Assembly (NCBI RefSeq): GCF_009793355.1
Contig: NZ_WTKP01000002.1
Coordinates: 124,001 to 188,000, forward strand
Length of the DNA stretch: 64,000 nucleotides
Direction: 5' to 3'
DNA from: Vreelandella zhuhanensis
GTDB taxonomy: Bacteria; Pseudomonadota; Gammaproteobacteria; Pseudomonadales; Halomonadaceae
The position numbers and the translations under genes are program-made. Position 1 is the first letter of the stretch. Each line of letters starts with the position of its first letter. The notes below the pieces were generated by a model. That model saw only the letters and a list, made by a program, of their open reading frames with translations. It did not search any database and had not been told where the DNA came from. Shown piece after piece: positions 19,407 to 29,443 of this stretch.

Positions 19407-20712
19407 TCATCACCCCGGCAGCTACCGCCGAGCCGATGACCCCGGCCACGTTGGGGCCCATCGCATGCATCAGCAGGAAGTTATGCGGGTTAGACTCCAA
19501 CCCCACCTTATTGGCCACCCGTGCCGCCATGGGCACCGCCGAGACACCGGCGGCACCGATTAACGGATTGATTGGCATCTTGCTCATCAGGTTCATCAGC
19601 TTGGCCATCAACACCCCGGCGGCAGTGCCGATACCGAAGGCCACAATGCCTAGCCCCAGAATCCCCAGCGTCTCGATCGCCAGAAAGCTTTCCGCCATCA
19701 GCTTGGAACCCACCGCCAGGCCCAGCACGATGGTGACGATGTTGATCAGGGCATTCTGGGCGGTATCGGAGAGTCGCTCGACCACGCCACACTCGCGCAT
19801 CAGGTTGCCGAAGCAGAACATGCCCAGCAGCGGCGCGGCATCGGGCAGAAACATCGCCACCAGCAGCAGCAGCAGCAAGGGAAAGACCACTTTTTCAAGC
19901 TTGGACACCGGGCGCAGCTGGGTCATGGTGATTTCGCGTTCTTTACGCGAGGTCAGAAGCTTCATGATCGGCGGCTGAATCAGCGGCACCAAGGCCATGT
20001 AGGCGTAGGCCGCCACGGCAATGGCCCCCAGCAGTTCCGGCGCCAGAATGCTTGAGACATAGATCGAGGTGGGACCATCGGCCCCACCGATGATACCGAT
20101 GGCAGCCGCCTGATTGAGCGAGAAATCCATCACGCCCATCGACGACAGCGCCACGGCGCCAAACAGCGTGGCGAAAATACCAAACTGCGCAGCGGCCCCC
20201 AGGAACAGCGTACGCGGGTTGGCCAGCAGCGGACCAAAGTCAGTCATCGCCCCCACCCCCATGAAGATAATCAAGGGAGCAATACCGGAGGTAATCGCCA
20301 CGCTGTAGAACATATACAGCAGGCCGTCGCCGTAGCCAACATTGACCGAGACGTCATGCGCGGCGCGCAACTGATCCGGCGAGGCACCGTCACCGGCGAT
20401 CAGCTTGAGCGTCTCGCGCCAGGTCTCGACGCTGGCCAGAGGGTCCAGAGTGGTCCCAAAAGCCGAGGCGATCTGGTTGAGCACCATCGGCTTCGCCACC
20501 CCGATGGCTTGGTCCAGCGCGGAAACCGCCAGTCCCGCTTCGGGAATATTGGCTAGGATGCCGCCGAAACCGATCGGGACCAGTAGCAGCGGTTCGAATT
20601 TCTTGTAGATGGCCAGATACAACAGTAATAAGCCCACCGCAATCATCGCGGCCTGGCCTACTTCCAGGTTATATAGCCCCGACCCTTCCCACAGGATGTG
20701 TAATTTATCCAT
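19390..20712 (-). CDS. oadB: sodium-pumping oxaloacetate decarboxylase, beta subunit
   Basis: Integral membrane subunit that decarboxylates carboxybiotin and couples this to sodium export. The 440 residues form roughly nine to eleven membrane helices. Family blocks seen are [13 protein letters not shown] (48-60), [17 protein letters not shown] with the sodium-site aspartate, [16 protein letters not shown], and the C-terminal [15 protein letters not shown]. It follows oadA after nine bases and is the last gene of oadGAB. The end of the gene carries the 13-bp repeats, and a strong terminator follows about 60 bases later. Confidence 0.96.
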   Translation of the reverse strand: MDKLHILWEGSGLYNLEVGQAAMIAVGLLLLYLAIYKKFEPLLLVPIGFGGILANIPEAGLAVSALDQAIGVAKPMVLNQIASAFGTTLDPLASVETWRETLKLIAGDGASPDQLRAAHDVSVNVGYGDGLLYMFYSVAITSGIAPLIIFMGVGAMTDFGPLLANPRTLFLGAAAQFGIFATLFGAVALSSMGVMDFSLNQAAAIGIIGGADGPTSIYVSSILAPELLGAIAVAAYAYMALVPLIQPPIMKLLTSRKEREITMTQLRPVSKLEKVVFPLLLLLLVAMFLPDAAPLLGMFCFGNLMRECGVVERLSDTAQNALINIVTIVLGLAVGSKLMAESFLAIETLGILGLGIVAFGIGTAAGVLMAKLMNLMSKMPINPLIGAAGVSAVPMAARVANKVGLESNPHNFLLMHAMGPNVAGVIGSAVAAGVMIKYLG

Positions 20713-20721
20713 GTCCTGTCC

Positions 20722-22545
20722 TTAAAGTTCGATCAGGGTGTCGCCGACGGCGACGCTATCGCCTTCGCTGACCTTGACAGCCGTGACGGTACCCGCACTT
20801 GCGGCCCGCACTTCGGTTTCCATTTTCATGGCTTCGAGAATGATCACCACGTCGCCTTCGGCGACACTCTCGCCGGGTTTGACGTTGACCTTGAAGATAT
20901 TGCCCGCCAAGGGTGCGCTGATGATTTCCCCCGAAGAGGGCGCCGAGCCTTCGTCGCGTGACACGGATGGCGTACTTGCAGCCGACGGCTGAATATCGCC
21001 GACCTCGCCGCCTTCAGCGACTTCCACCACATAGGCCTTGCCATTGAGCTTGATGGTGTAAGTTTCCGGGGCGGCGGCAGTGGCCGGTACTTTGGCAGCG
21101 GGCTTGGCCGGCGCTTGGGCCGGTTGCGCCGTTGCCTGCTGAGCCTGGGGCACCGGTTCGAAGGCGTCCGGATTGTCACGGTTTTTGAGGAACTTCAGAC
21201 CGATCTGCGGGAACAGCGCATAGGTGAGCACATCATCGATCTCGCGCTCGCCCTCGGCCAGACGGATGCCTTCGGCCTTGGCCTTTTCCCTGAGCTCGGT
21301 GGTGAGCCTATCCATTTCCGGGCTGAGGTTGTCCGCCGGGCGACAGGTAATCGGCTCACCGCCCTCGAGCACGCGGTTCTGCAGCTCCTTGTTGAACGGC
21401 GCCGGGGCGGTACCGTACTCGCCCTTGAGCAGCGCCTGAACTTCCTTGGAAATCGACTTGTAGCGTTCGCCCATCATGACGTTCATCACCGCCTGGGTGC
21501 CGACGATCTGCGAGGTGGGCGTGACCAACGGAATGAAGCCCAGATCCTCGCGCACCCGCGGAATTTCTTCGAGCACGGCATCGAGCTTGTCACCGGCGCC
21601 CTGCTCCTTGAGCTGGCCTTCCATGTTGGTCAGCATGCCGCCGGGCACCTGGGCGATCAGGATGCGCGAGTCGATGCCCTTGAGCGAGCCTTCAAAGGCG
21701 GCGTACTTCTTGCGTACCTCACGGAAATAACCGGCAATATCTTCAAGCAATTCCAGGTCCAGGCCGGTATCCCGGTCGGTGTCCTTGAGCATCGCCACGA
21801 CCGACTCGGTGGGGCTGTGGCCATAGGTCATCGACATCGAGGAAATCGCGGTATCCACATTATCGATGCCCGCTTCCACCGCCTTGAGAATGGTCGCGGT
21901 GGAAAGCCCGGTGGTGGCGTGGCACTGCATGTGAATGGGAATCGACAGCTCTTTTTTCAGCCGCGACACCAATTCAAACGCCGTGTAAGGCGTCAGCAGC
22001 CCGGCCATGTCCTTGATCGCCAGAGAGTCGGCCCCCATGTCAGCGATCGACCGGGCCAGCTCGACCCAGCTATCCAAGGTGTGGACAGGACTCACGGTGT
22101 AGGAAATCGTGCCTTGGGCATGACCGCCCACCTGGCGCACCGCCTTAATCGCCCGTTCCAGGTTGCGCGGGTCATTCATGGCATCGAACACCCGGAAGAC
22201 ATCCACCCCATTGGTCTTGGCCCGCTCGACGAATTTATCCACCACATCGTCGGCGTAGTGGCGGTACCCCAGCAGGTTCTGGCCACGCAGCAACATCTGT
22301 TGCGGGGTATTGGGCATCGCTTCCTTCAGGGCGCGAATGCGCTCCCAGGGGTCTTCGCCCAAGTAACGGATACAGGCGTCGAAGGTTGCGCCACCCCAGG
22401 ACTCCAGCGACCAGAAGCCCACCTTGTCGAGTTTTTCGGCGATCGGCAGCATGTCATCCAGGCGCATGCGCGTGGCAAACAGTGACTGATGCGCATCGCG
22501 CAGCACAACATCCGTGATGCCTAGAGGACGTTTTGTGTCGTTCAT
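20722..22545 (-). CDS. oadA: oxaloacetate decarboxylase alpha subunit, biotin carrier
   Basis: Cytoplasmic carboxyltransferase that moves CO2 from oxaloacetate onto biotin, giving pyruvate. The N-terminal TIM-barrel begins with RDAHQSL (16-22) and contains the metal-site block [10 protein letters not shown] (about 206-215). A conserved carboxylase domain follows to about 465, then an Ala/Pro-rich linker and a biotinyl domain with EAMKMETEV, whose K574 is the biotin site. The length, 607, is standard. Because it is between oadG and oadB it is the decarboxylase subunit rather than a pyruvate carboxylase chain, with which it shares both domains. Confidence 0.95.
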   Translation of the reverse strand: MNDTKRPLGITDVVLRDAHQSLFATRMRLDDMLPIAEKLDKVGFWSLESWGGATFDACIRYLGEDPWERIRALKEAMPNTPQQMLLRGQNLLGYRHYADDVVDKFVERAKTNGVDVFRVFDAMNDPRNLERAIKAVRQVGGHAQGTISYTVSPVHTLDSWVELARSIADMGADSLAIKDMAGLLTPYTAFELVSRLKKELSIPIHMQCHATTGLSTATILKAVEAGIDNVDTAISSMSMTYGHSPTESVVAMLKDTDRDTGLDLELLEDIAGYFREVRKKYAAFEGSLKGIDSRILIAQVPGGMLTNMEGQLKEQGAGDKLDAVLEEIPRVREDLGFIPLVTPTSQIVGTQAVMNVMMGERYKSISKEVQALLKGEYGTAPAPFNKELQNRVLEGGEPITCRPADNLSPEMDRLTTELREKAKAEGIRLAEGEREIDDVLTYALFPQIGLKFLKNRDNPDAFEPVPQAQQATAQPAQAPAKPAAKVPATAAAPETYTIKLNGKAYVVEVAEGGEVGDIQPSAASTPSVSRDEGSAPSSGEIISAPLAGNIFKVNVKPGESVAEGDVVIILEAMKMETEVRAASAGTVTAVKVSEGDSVAVGDTLIEL

Positions 22546-22625
22546 GATGTAGGCCCTAGTGTCGTTTTAATGAAAAATGAAGAAAAAAGACGCAAATATG
22601 AATAGGAAATAAACACACGAAAACG

Positions 22626-22660
22626 ACACACGACAGGCGCCCAAACGGCCTGTCGTGTGT
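22626..22660 (-). terminator. hairpin between oadG and oadA, possible attenuator
   Basis: ACACACGACAGGC (22626-22638) pairs perfectly with GCCTGTCGTGTGT (22648-22660) around nine bases. On the minus strand a short TTTT follows six bases... after a GTCG-like spacer (GTTTTCG), so it resembles a weak terminator inside the operon, between the gamma and alpha genes. It could lower readthrough, mark an RNA-processing site, or follow a separate oadG transcript. Confidence 0.5.
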
Positions 22661-22663
22661 GGT

Positions 22664-22921
22664 TCAATCCCGATGACGGTTGCGATAACGGTGAATGGCG
22701 GTGCTGATCACCACCTTCAGTTCATCTTCCTGGGGGGTGCCCGACGTTGCTGGTGTCGCTGATTTAGCTGTCGCGACCGGCGCAGCCTCGGGGGCAAAAC
22801 GTCGGATTACGCCCGACATCAGCGTCACGCTGATTACCAAAACCGTAAGAAAAACAAAAACAAACCCCATGCCTAGTCCCATCAAGGCCAGTCCTTCACG
22901 GAGCAGCTGTGTATCCTGCAT
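22664..22921 (-). CDS. oadG: oxaloacetate decarboxylase gamma subunit
   Basis: Small membrane subunit that joins the alpha and beta subunits. The 85 residues hold one membrane helix (about 12-36, GLALMGLGMGFVFVFLTVLVISVTL in part), a flexible Ala/Thr/Pro linker and a C-terminal block VVISTAIHRYRNRHRD. In known OadG proteins the histidine-containing tail binds zinc and contacts the alpha subunit; the two histidines here fit that. It is first in oadGAB. The gap of about 117 bases before dusC (22922-23038) is a divergent promoter region. Confidence 0.92.
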   Translation of the reverse strand: MQDTQLLREGLALMGLGMGFVFVFLTVLVISVTLMSGVIRRFAPEAAPVATAKSATPATSGTPQEDELKVVISTAIHRYRNRHRD

Positions 22922-23038
22922 ACGGTTTTTCTCCTGAATATTTGCACTTGTTGCCAGTATAACTGCCTAGAAAAGCAACTTGGCCCACTACGAATGATGC
23001 ATTAACCTGCCACACCCTGAAAAGATTGCAAGGTCGCC

Positions 23039-24025
23039 ATGGTGGAAGTCAACGTTGTTAATTTACTACAAGATGGAAAAATTGGCTTGGCCCCGATGGA
23101 AGGCGTCATCGATGCCACTACGCGCGACCTCCTGACCCGGATACCCGGTTTCGACTGGGCGGTAACGGAATTCGTGCGCGTGGTCGATGCCCGCCTTCCC
23201 CCGCGAGTGTTTCGCAAACATTGCCCGGAACTCGACAGGACACCGGTGGCAACGCCTAGTGGAGTACCGGTACATCTTCAGTTACTGGGCTCCGAACCCG
23301 AGGCACTCGCCGCCAATGCCCGCCAGGCACTGGCATTGGGCGCAATCGGCATAGACCTTAACTTTGGCTGCCCAGCCAGAATTGTCAACCGGCATGATGG
23401 TGGCGCCTCGATGCTGCGTCGGCCGGAGCGTTTGCATCAAGCCGTCCAGGCGGTTGCCGACGCCGTCGGTGAGTCTATCCCCGTAACCGCCAAGATCCGC
23501 CTCGGGTTCTCTGATCGCCGCCTGGCACTTGAGTGCGCCCTGGCTGCCGAAGCCGGGGGTGCTCGCCAGCTCGTGGTACATGGGCGTACTCGCGACGAAG
23601 GCTACCGCCCACCGGCACATTGGGAGTGGATAGGCAGGATTCATCACCGTTTACGCATACCGGTGGTCGCCAATGGCGATATCTGGACACTGGAAGATTA
23701 TTGGAAAGCGCGCACCCTATCGGGCTGTCGCGATGTCATGCTTGGGCGAGGCGCCTTGGCCGACCCTTGGCTGGCAAGCTGTATTCGCCACTGGCAAGCC
23801 ACTGGCGAGCGCCTACCTGCCACCACCTGGGCGATGCAGGCAGACATGCTCCGGCGCTACGCGGCTCGGCAGAGCCAAAGCTTGCCGCCGCGTGTTGTGG
23901 TCTCTCTGGTCAAGCAGTGGCTGGCCCAGATGCGCTTGCGTAGCCAGGAGGTGGAAACACGCTTTCAGAAGCTCAAGCGCATCACTGATCTGCCTACACT
24001 CCTGGACGTCCTGGGAGCGGCTTAA
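23039..24025 (+). CDS. dusC: tRNA-dihydrouridine(16) synthase DusC
   Basis: FMN enzyme that reduces uridine 16 in the tRNA D-loop. The 328 residues form a TIM barrel with LAPMEGVIDATTRDLL near the start, TEFVRVVDARLPPRVF (about 43-58), the catalytic loop LNFGCPARIVNRHDGGASML with the active Cys, and the FMN-binding VNRHDGG and VVANGDIWT blocks. The EFVRVVD stretch and the gap pattern are those of DusC rather than DusA or DusB. The start is about 10 residues longer than E. coli DusC. It is a single gene between divergent oadG and a terminator that reads against it. Confidence 0.93.
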   Translation: MVEVNVVNLLQDGKIGLAPMEGVIDATTRDLLTRIPGFDWAVTEFVRVVDARLPPRVFRKHCPELDRTPVATPSGVPVHLQLLGSEPEALAANARQALALGAIGIDLNFGCPARIVNRHDGGASMLRRPERLHQAVQAVADAVGESIPVTAKIRLGFSDRRLALECALAAEAGGARQLVVHGRTRDEGYRPPAHWEWIGRIHHRLRIPVVANGDIWTLEDYWKARTLSGCRDVMLGRGALADPWLASCIRHWQATGERLPATTWAMQADMLRRYAARQSQSLPPRVVVSLVKQWLAQMRLRSQEVETRFQKLKRITDLPTLLDVLGAA

Positions 24026-24055
24026 AAAAAAGCGCCCTTCGCAAAGCGAGGGCGC
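24024..24055 (-). terminator. Rho-independent terminator facing dusC
   Basis: GCGCCC (24032-24037) pairs with GGGCGC (24050-24055), continued by TCGC/GCGA around AAA with one bulged T. Eight A at 24024-24031 read as a T-run on the minus strand, so it should stop transcripts coming from the tRNA genes. The first A bases are the dusC stop codon. Confidence 0.65.
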
Positions 24056-24148
24056 CAAACACGATCACCAGACCGTCTTGCGAGCAGCAGTTGGTCTAGC
24101 CAGTAAAAAGAAGAAAAAGTATTTTTGAAACAGTAACTCTGAAACAGA

Positions 24149-24176
24149 AAACCCGCCCTCACGAGAGGGCGGGTTT
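24149..24176 (-). terminator. terminator after the tRNA genes
   Basis: AAACCCGCCCTC (24149-24160) and GAGGGCGGGTTT (24165-24176) form a perfect 12-bp stem around ACGA. On the minus strand it starts seven bases after the tRNA-Arg 3' end and is followed by TTTTC, as expected for a tRNA-operon terminator. Confidence 0.8.
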
Positions 24177-24182
24177 GGAATC

Positions 24183-24259
24183 TGGTGCGCCCGGGAGGAT
24201 TCGAACCTCCGACCACCTGATTCGTAGTCAGGTACTCTATCCAGCTGAGCTACGGGCGC
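24183..24259 (-). tRNA. tRNA-Arg (anticodon ACG)
   Basis: Read on the minus strand the 77 bases fold as a full cloverleaf: acceptor GCGCCCG pairing with CGGGCGC, discriminator A and encoded CCA, D-arm with AGCTCAGCTGGATAG, anticodon stem CCTGA/TCAGG with loop CTACGAA (anticodon ACG, read as ICG), and T-arm GGAGG TTCGAAT CCTCC. It follows tRNA-Ser in the same direction. Confidence 0.97.
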
Positions 24260-24279
24260 TTGTCTTCACATCTACCGAT

Positions 24280-24372
24280 TGGCGGAGAGAGAGGGATTCG
24301 AACCCTCGATAGGGCTATAAACCCTATACTCCCTTAGCAGGGGAGCGCCTTCAGCCACTCGGCCACCTCTCC
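24280..24372 (-). tRNA. tRNA-Ser (anticodon GCT)
   Basis: 93 bases with the long variable arm of class II tRNAs. The acceptor GGAGAGG pairs with TCTCTCC (one G-T), discriminator G and encoded CCA. The anticodon loop in CCCCTGCTAAGGG gives GCT, reading AGC/AGU. The variable arm TATAGGGTTTATAGCCCTAT pairs with itself, and the T-arm is GAGGG TTCGAAT CCCTC. It sits 20 bases before tRNA-Arg, an arrangement also seen downstream of csrA in Pseudomonas. Confidence 0.97.
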
Positions 24373-24507
24373 TTAACGGCACGGCGCGAATATTACCGAT
24401 TTCAGAGATGCTTGTCCAGTCATCCCGCGGATTTTTTCGCGCACGCATCAAACCATCTTGCTTGGCAGCGCCGGAAACAGCCTGCTCGGCAGGCAGTGGA
24501 AAGCACC

Positions 24508-24696
24508 TTATTCGGCGCCTTCTTCACTGCTTCTCTCACGCTGAATGCGCTGATAAATCTCTTCACGGTGTACGGCGACGTCTTTAGGCGCATTAACGCC
24601 GATACGTACCTGGTTGCCTTTTACACCCAGTACGGTCACGGTGACTTCATCACCGATCATCAGGGTTTCGCCGACACGGCGAGTCAAGATGAGCAT
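24508..24696 (-). CDS. csrA: carbon storage regulator CsrA
   Basis: Small RNA-binding dimer that binds GGA motifs in mRNA leaders to control translation and stability. The 62 residues carry all the family blocks: [16 protein letters not shown] (1-16), [18 protein letters not shown] (20-37) and [13 protein letters not shown] (41-53), including the RNA-contacting L4, R6 and R44 region. Its ribosome site, in GAAGGAGATC, itself contains an AAGGA that CsrA could bind. It lies between lysC and the tRNA genes on the same strand. Confidence 0.97.
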   Translation of the reverse strand: MLILTRRVGETLMIGDEVTVTVLGVKGNQVRIGVNAPKDVAVHREEIYQRIQRERSSEEGAE

Positions 24697-24751
24697 GGCT
24701 GATCTCCTTCTCAGTCGTTTTGTAGCAACGGGATGTGCACGCTAACAGCGC

Positions 24752-24776
24752 CACCATGCCATTATGCGGCATGGTG
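24752..24776. repeat. inverted repeat between lysC and csrA
   Basis: CACCATGCC (24752-24760) pairs with GGCATGGTG (24768-24776) around a 7-base loop. No T-run follows on the minus strand, so it may be a weak lysC terminator or a regulatory stem in the csrA leader. The rest of the 24697-24888 gap must hold the csrA promoter, but I cannot fix it. Confidence 0.45.
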
Positions 24777-24888
24777 ATGCTAGTCACCAATGCTCCAGTT
24801 TCATAGCACTGAAACTTTCCGTTGAAATAAAGCCCACCACCACTCGGCAGCGAGTCCCTTTCAGGGTAGAAGGTTCGTGACGTGAACG

Positions 24889-26139
24889 TTACTCGCTTTC
24901 AATATCGGATTTATCGAGTCCAAACGCCGTGTGTAACGCCTTTACCGCCAACTCCATGCGTTTCTCATCGATGACTACCGATATCTTGATTTCCGAGGTA
25001 GAAACCATACGGATATTGATATTTTCATCCGCCAACACACGGAACATCTTGGAAGCCACCCCGGCATGCGAACGCATACCCACACCGACCAGGGATACCT
25101 TGGCGATATTGTCGTCACCACGCAGCTCACCGCCGCCCAAGTCAGGAATCACGGTCTCTTCGAGAATGCGCTTGGTAGCCTTGTAGTCACCCTTGGCCAC
25201 GGTGAAAGTGAAGTCGGTGTAATCGCCTGCCGGTGCCACGTTCTGCACGATCATGTCGACTTCGATGTTGGCATCGGCAATCGGCCCGAGAATGCGTGAT
25301 GCAACGCCAGGGACATCAGGCGTATTCAACAGGGTCAGCTTGGCTTCGTTCTTGGTAAAAGCGATACCGGAAATCAGCGGTTCTTCCATGGAGTCCTCGT
25401 CTTGGTCAGATTCTGCAACAATCAGGGTGCCGGGGCCGTCTTCGAAACTCGACAGCACCCGTAAGGGAACGTTGTACTTGCCGGCGAATTCGACCGCGCG
25501 GATTTGCAGCACCTTCGAGCCCAGGCTGGCAAGCTCAAGCATTTCCTCAACGGTAATGCGTTCCAGACGTTTGGCCTTGGAGCACACCCTGGGGTCGGTT
25601 GTATAAACGCCATCCACATCGGTGTAAATCTGACATTCATCCGCACCCAACGCCGCCGCCAGGGCAACACCGGTAGTGTCCGAGCCGCCCCGACCCAGCG
25701 TGGTGATATTGCCTTCCTCATCCACTCCCTGGAAGCCAGCGACCACGACCACCTGACCATCATCCAGGTCAGCCTTAAGATCATCGGTTTCAATACGCTG
25801 AATACGCGCCTTGGTGTAGGCACTGTCGGTATGAATACCCACCTGGGCACCGGTATGTGAGGTAGCCGGAACACCGATCTTCTGTAGCGCCATCGCCAGC
25901 AAGGAAATCGTCACCTGTTCACCGGTGGAAAGCAGCATGTCCATTTCACGGGGAGTGGGTTCTTCATTGATCGAGCGGGCCAGTTCGGTCAACCGGTTGG
26001 TTTCGCCGCTCATTGCGGAGACCACCACCACGACCTGATGGCCCTGATCGCGGAAGCCCTTGACCTTTTCCGCCACGGCCTTGATGCGCTCGGGAGAGCC
26101 TACCGAGGTGCCGCCGAACTTCTGTACGTATAGTGCCAT
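24889..26139 (-). CDS. lysC: aspartate kinase
   Basis: Phosphorylates aspartate, the first step to lysine, threonine and methionine. The 416 residues begin with the kinase signature MALYVQKFGGTSVGS and contain the nucleotide-binding GRGGSDTTGVALAAAL block; two ACT domains occupy about 265-416 and would give feedback control by lysine or threonine. The open frame runs 75 codons further upstream, but that extension is unlike the family and covers the alaS terminator. ATG 26139 has AGGAAA upstream and is the usual start. The length and type match the single Pseudomonas aspartokinase (ask_beta-like internal start not assessed). Confidence 0.96.
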   Translation of the reverse strand: MALYVQKFGGTSVGSPERIKAVAEKVKGFRDQGHQVVVVVSAMSGETNRLTELARSINEEPTPREMDMLLSTGEQVTISLLAMALQKIGVPATSHTGAQVGIHTDSAYTKARIQRIETDDLKADLDDGQVVVVAGFQGVDEEGNITTLGRGGSDTTGVALAAALGADECQIYTDVDGVYTTDPRVCSKAKRLERITVEEMLELASLGSKVLQIRAVEFAGKYNVPLRVLSSFEDGPGTLIVAESDQDEDSMEEPLISGIAFTKNEAKLTLLNTPDVPGVASRILGPIADANIEVDMIVQNVAPAGDYTDFTFTVAKGDYKATKRILEETVIPDLGGGELRGDDNIAKVSLVGVGMRSHAGVASKMFRVLADENINIRMVSTSEIKISVVIDEKRMELAVKALHTAFGLDKSDIESE

Positions 26140-26211
26140 ATGCCGTTTTTCCTGTTCGTTCGGGAATGGAGGGTGAATGAAACTGGAAAATGAATAAAAA
26201 GGGATAATAAC

Positions 26212-26253
26212 AAAAAACCGGGCCGGGGCATTTCGCCACCGGCCCGGTTTTTT
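26212..26253 (-). terminator. Rho-independent terminator overlapping the alaS stop
   Basis: AAAAAACCGGGCCGG (26212-26226) and CCGGCCCGGTTTTTT (26239-26253) form a 15-bp stem around 12 bases, with a T-run on both strands. The stop codon of alaS (26252-26254) is part of the right arm. This separates alaS from lysC transcription. Confidence 0.85.
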
Positions 26254-28861
26254 AGCCGAGCTGAGCTTCCAACCAGCTAGGCACGCTTTCCAGAGCACTA
26301 GGCAAGGCCGCTGGCTGATTTCCTCCGGCCTGCGCCATATCGGCACGACCTCCGCCTTTACCACCCACCTGAGACGCCACGAAGTTGATCAACTCACCCG
26401 CCTTGACGCGATCCGTCAGGTCCTGGGTGACCCCAGCAATCAAGCTGACCTTACCGGCGGCTTCGTCGGCCACCGCCAGCACGATAACGCCTGAACCCAA
26501 TTTGTTCTTGAGCTGGTCGAGCATACCGCGCAATTCCTTTCCGGAAACGCCTTCCAGCTGTGTAGCGAGAAGCTTGACGCCGCTGATCTCACGGGCTTGA
26601 CTCAGCATATCGCTGCCCGCAGCACTGGCCAGCTTGCCCTTGAGCTGTTCAAGCTCTTTTTCCAGGGTACGGTTACGCTCGACCAATGATTCGACCCGCG
26701 ACTCCAGTTGCTCGGGTTTGACCTTCAGGCGCTCACCGATGCGATTCAAACGACTTTCCTGTTCACGGAAATAGCTCAAGGCATTTTCACCGGTAATCGC
26801 TTCGATGCGCCGTACTCCCGAGGCGATACCCACTTCCGAGACCACATGAAAACAGCCGATATCGCCACTGCGCCCCACATGCGTACCACCGCATAATTCG
26901 ACGGAAAAATCGTCAGGGCCGATGGTAAGCACACGGACGTTATCCTCGTACTTGGCCTCGAACAGGGCTGCCGCTCCCTTGACCTTGGCCTGTTCCAAGC
27001 TCATCTGTTCGGTTCGGGTCGGCGCATTGGCCAATATTTGCGTATTGACGATGTGCTCGACTTCGTCCAGCTGCTCGGTGGTCATGGGCTCGAAGTGGCT
27101 AAAGTCGAAACGCAATCGCTCAGCGGTCACCAAGGAACCTTTCTGCTGAACGTGATCGCCAAGCACCATGCGCAATGCCTTGTGCAACAAATGCGTGGCC
27201 GAGTGATTGCGCACCGTGGCATCGCGCAGACCGGCATCCACCTGGGTGGTCACCGGCTCGCCGACGGTCAGCTCGCCTTCCACCAGTACCCCGTGATGCA
27301 GGTGGTGGCTCGCGTATTTTTGCGTATCCGTCACCTCGAACCGGCCGTTGGCCAAGTAGAGATAACCGGTATCACCCGCCTGCCCGCCGGACTCGGCATA
27401 GAACGGCGTGCGGTCCAGCACCACCAGGCCTTTCTTGCCAGCTTCCAGGGTGACAAGTTCATTGCCGGCACTATCCATCAGCGCGATGACCTGGGCACTG
27501 TCTTCAAGCTGCTCATAGCCGACGAAATCGGTCTTGCCTTCCAGCTCGATGTTAATACTGGCATCCGCTCCGAATTGGCTGGCGGCACGCGCCCGTTCAC
27601 GCTGGGCGTCAAGCTGACGTTTGAAGCCTTCTTCGTCCAGCCGCACGCCTCGCTCACGACACACATCCGCCGTGAGGTCGTAAGGGAAACCGTAGGTATC
27701 GTACAACTTGAAGACGGTTTCGCCGGGCAGCACCACGCCTTCCAGCTTGTCCAGGGCGGTTTCCAGCAAGGTGATGCCGTGTTCCAGCGTGCGCGCAAAC
27801 TGCTCCTCCTCTTTTAGCAGCACACGGGTGATCTGCTCGCGCGCTTCGCGCAACTCCGGGTAGGCCTCGCCCATTTCCGCATCCAGCGCATCCACCAAGC
27901 GGTGGAAGAACGGCCCTTCGGCACCCAGAGTATGGCCGTGACGAATGGCGCGACGAATGATGCGACGCAATACATAGCCACGGCCCTCGTTGGAAGGCAG
28001 CACGCCATCGGCAATCAGGAAGGCACAGGAACGGATATGGTCAGCAATCACTCGCAGAGAAGGGTTCTCCGTGTTGTTGAACCCGGTTACCTCAGTTGCC
28101 GACGCGAGCAGGTTCTGGAACAAGTCGATTTCGTAGTTGGAATGCACGCCCTGCATCACCGCGGCGACACGCTCCAGCCCCATGCCGGTATCGATGGAAG
28201 GCTTGGGCAATGGGTTCAAGGTGCCACTTGCATCACGGTCGAACTGCATGAACACCAGGTTCCAGATTTCGATATAACGGTCACCTTCTTCCTCCGGGCT
28301 TCCCGGCGGACCGCCCCAGACTTCGGGGCCGTGATCGAAGAATATTTCGGAACTCGGCCCGCAGGGGCCGGTATCGCCCATCTGCCAGAAATTGTCTTCA
28401 TCCAGCCTGGAGAAACGCTCAGGATCGATACCGATCTCATCCTTCCAGATGCGCTCGGCTTCATCATCGCTGATATGGACCGTGACCCAGAGCTTGCTCT
28501 TGGGCAGCCCCAAGGTTTCGGTCAAGAATGTCCAGGCAAAGCGAATGGCCTCGCGCTTGAAGTAATCGCCGAAGCTGAAGTTGCCCAACATCTCGAAGAA
28601 GGTGTGGTGACGGGCAGTATACCCCACGTTATCCAGGTCGTTGTGCTTACCACCGGCACGCACGCAGCGCTGGGCCGAGGTTGCACGCACATAGGGGCGC
28701 GGATCGCGCCCCAGAAATACATCCTTGAACGGCACCATACCCGCATTGGTGAAAAGCAGGGTCGGGTCGTTGCCCGGCACCAACGAACTGCTTGGAACGA
28801 TGGTATGTCCCTGTTCTTCAAAGAATTTCAGAAAGGCCTGTCTGATGTCTGCGCTTTTCAT
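26252..28861 (-). CDS. alaS: alanyl-tRNA synthetase
   Basis: Charges tRNA-Ala and edits mischarged Ser or Gly. The 869 residues include the class II catalytic core ([19 protein letters not shown], then [15 protein letters not shown] and [16 protein letters not shown]), the tRNA-recognition helical domain, the editing domain with [11 protein letters not shown] and [11 protein letters not shown] zinc-site residues, and the C-terminal C-Ala domain with the [15 protein letters not shown] glycine-rich block (about 833-847). The length is normal. It is 126 bases downstream of recX on the same strand and is closed by a strong terminator. Confidence 0.98.
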   Translation of the reverse strand: MKSADIRQAFLKFFEEQGHTIVPSSSLVPGNDPTLLFTNAGMVPFKDVFLGRDPRPYVRATSAQRCVRAGGKHNDLDNVGYTARHHTFFEMLGNFSFGDYFKREAIRFAWTFLTETLGLPKSKLWVTVHISDDEAERIWKDEIGIDPERFSRLDEDNFWQMGDTGPCGPSSEIFFDHGPEVWGGPPGSPEEEGDRYIEIWNLVFMQFDRDASGTLNPLPKPSIDTGMGLERVAAVMQGVHSNYEIDLFQNLLASATEVTGFNNTENPSLRVIADHIRSCAFLIADGVLPSNEGRGYVLRRIIRRAIRHGHTLGAEGPFFHRLVDALDAEMGEAYPELREAREQITRVLLKEEEQFARTLEHGITLLETALDKLEGVVLPGETVFKLYDTYGFPYDLTADVCRERGVRLDEEGFKRQLDAQRERARAASQFGADASINIELEGKTDFVGYEQLEDSAQVIALMDSAGNELVTLEAGKKGLVVLDRTPFYAESGGQAGDTGYLYLANGRFEVTDTQKYASHHLHHGVLVEGELTVGEPVTTQVDAGLRDATVRNHSATHLLHKALRMVLGDHVQQKGSLVTAERLRFDFSHFEPMTTEQLDEVEHIVNTQILANAPTRTEQMSLEQAKVKGAAALFEAKYEDNVRVLTIGPDDFSVELCGGTHVGRSGDIGCFHVVSEVGIASGVRRIEAITGENALSYFREQESRLNRIGERLKVKPEQLESRVESLVERNRTLEKELEQLKGKLASAAGSDMLSQAREISGVKLLATQLEGVSGKELRGMLDQLKNKLGSGVIVLAVADEAAGKVSLIAGVTQDLTDRVKAGELINFVASQVGGKGGGRADMAQAGGNQPAALPSALESVPSWLEAQLG

Positions 28862-28987
28862 AGGGTATCCAAAAAAGAAACATGATGCCCCAGGGCGCTT
28901 GAGCCACTACCCGTCGGGGTCGCAAAGAAAGACAGGTATTATAGCGCAGTTGGCAAATGACTAAAGCCATGAGAAGGAGAAGAAGCG

Positions 28988-29440
28988 CTACAGGCAATCA
29001 AGCGCATAGCGAATCTGTTCGAAATCGAACCCCCGCGAGGCCAGAAAGCGCTCACGCCGGGCCCGTTCCTTGGGTGTGTCGCCAGGCATGGAAAAGCGCC
29101 GTGACAGCGTCTGTCCGGCCAAGGCGAACCAATCGATTCGCTCTTGCTCGATCACGGCATCGATGGCGTCGCGAGCCAGGTTTTTGTCGATTCCTCGTTG
29201 AAAAAGCTCGCCGCGGATACGAATTGGCCCCTGACCTCGCATCACGCGAGAGCGCACGAAGCTTTCAGCAAAGCGCGTATCCGACTGCAGCCCCTGCTCA
29301 GCCAGGGTATCCAGGCAAGCCTCTATCTCGTCCGCTGCATGCCCCTTGCGTGCCAACCGTAGCCGTAGCTCGGCACGCGAATGCTCGCGCCGAGCCAACA
29401 GAACAATGGCAGCCTCGCGGGGTGTCGCTGCACCGGCCAT
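28988..29440 (-). CDS. recX: RecA regulator RecX
   Basis: Binds the RecA filament groove and limits its extension and ATPase. The 150 residues show the three-helix RecX repeats: AAIVLLARREHSRAELRLRLARKG (10-33), DTLAEQGLQSDTRFAESFVRSR (44-65) and the GPIRIRGELFQRGID block (70-84), ending RERFLASRGFDFEQIRYAL. The length matches the family. It starts three bases after the recA stop, so it is made from readthrough of the LexA-controlled recA transcript. Confidence 0.94.
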   Translation of the reverse strand: MAGAATPREAAIVLLARREHSRAELRLRLARKGHAADEIEACLDTLAEQGLQSDTRFAESFVRSRVMRGQGPIRIRGELFQRGIDKNLARDAIDAVIEQERIDWFALAGQTLSRRFSMPGDTPKERARRERFLASRGFDFEQIRYALDCL

Positions 29441-29443
29441 GGG

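Noticed and set aside
21115..22485. 456-codon open frame antisense to oadA
   Set aside because: It mirrors the conserved oadA codons; the His/Gly/Arg-rich translation has no family features. Long antisense frames are common in GC-rich genes.
24183..24372. integration site for a mobile element at the tRNA pair
   Set aside because: No integrase and no duplicated tRNA 3' end nearby; both sides are conserved core genes.
26140..26364. 75-codon N-terminal extension of aspartate kinase
   Set aside because: It crosses the alaS stop and terminator, and the normal start with a ribosome site is at 26139.
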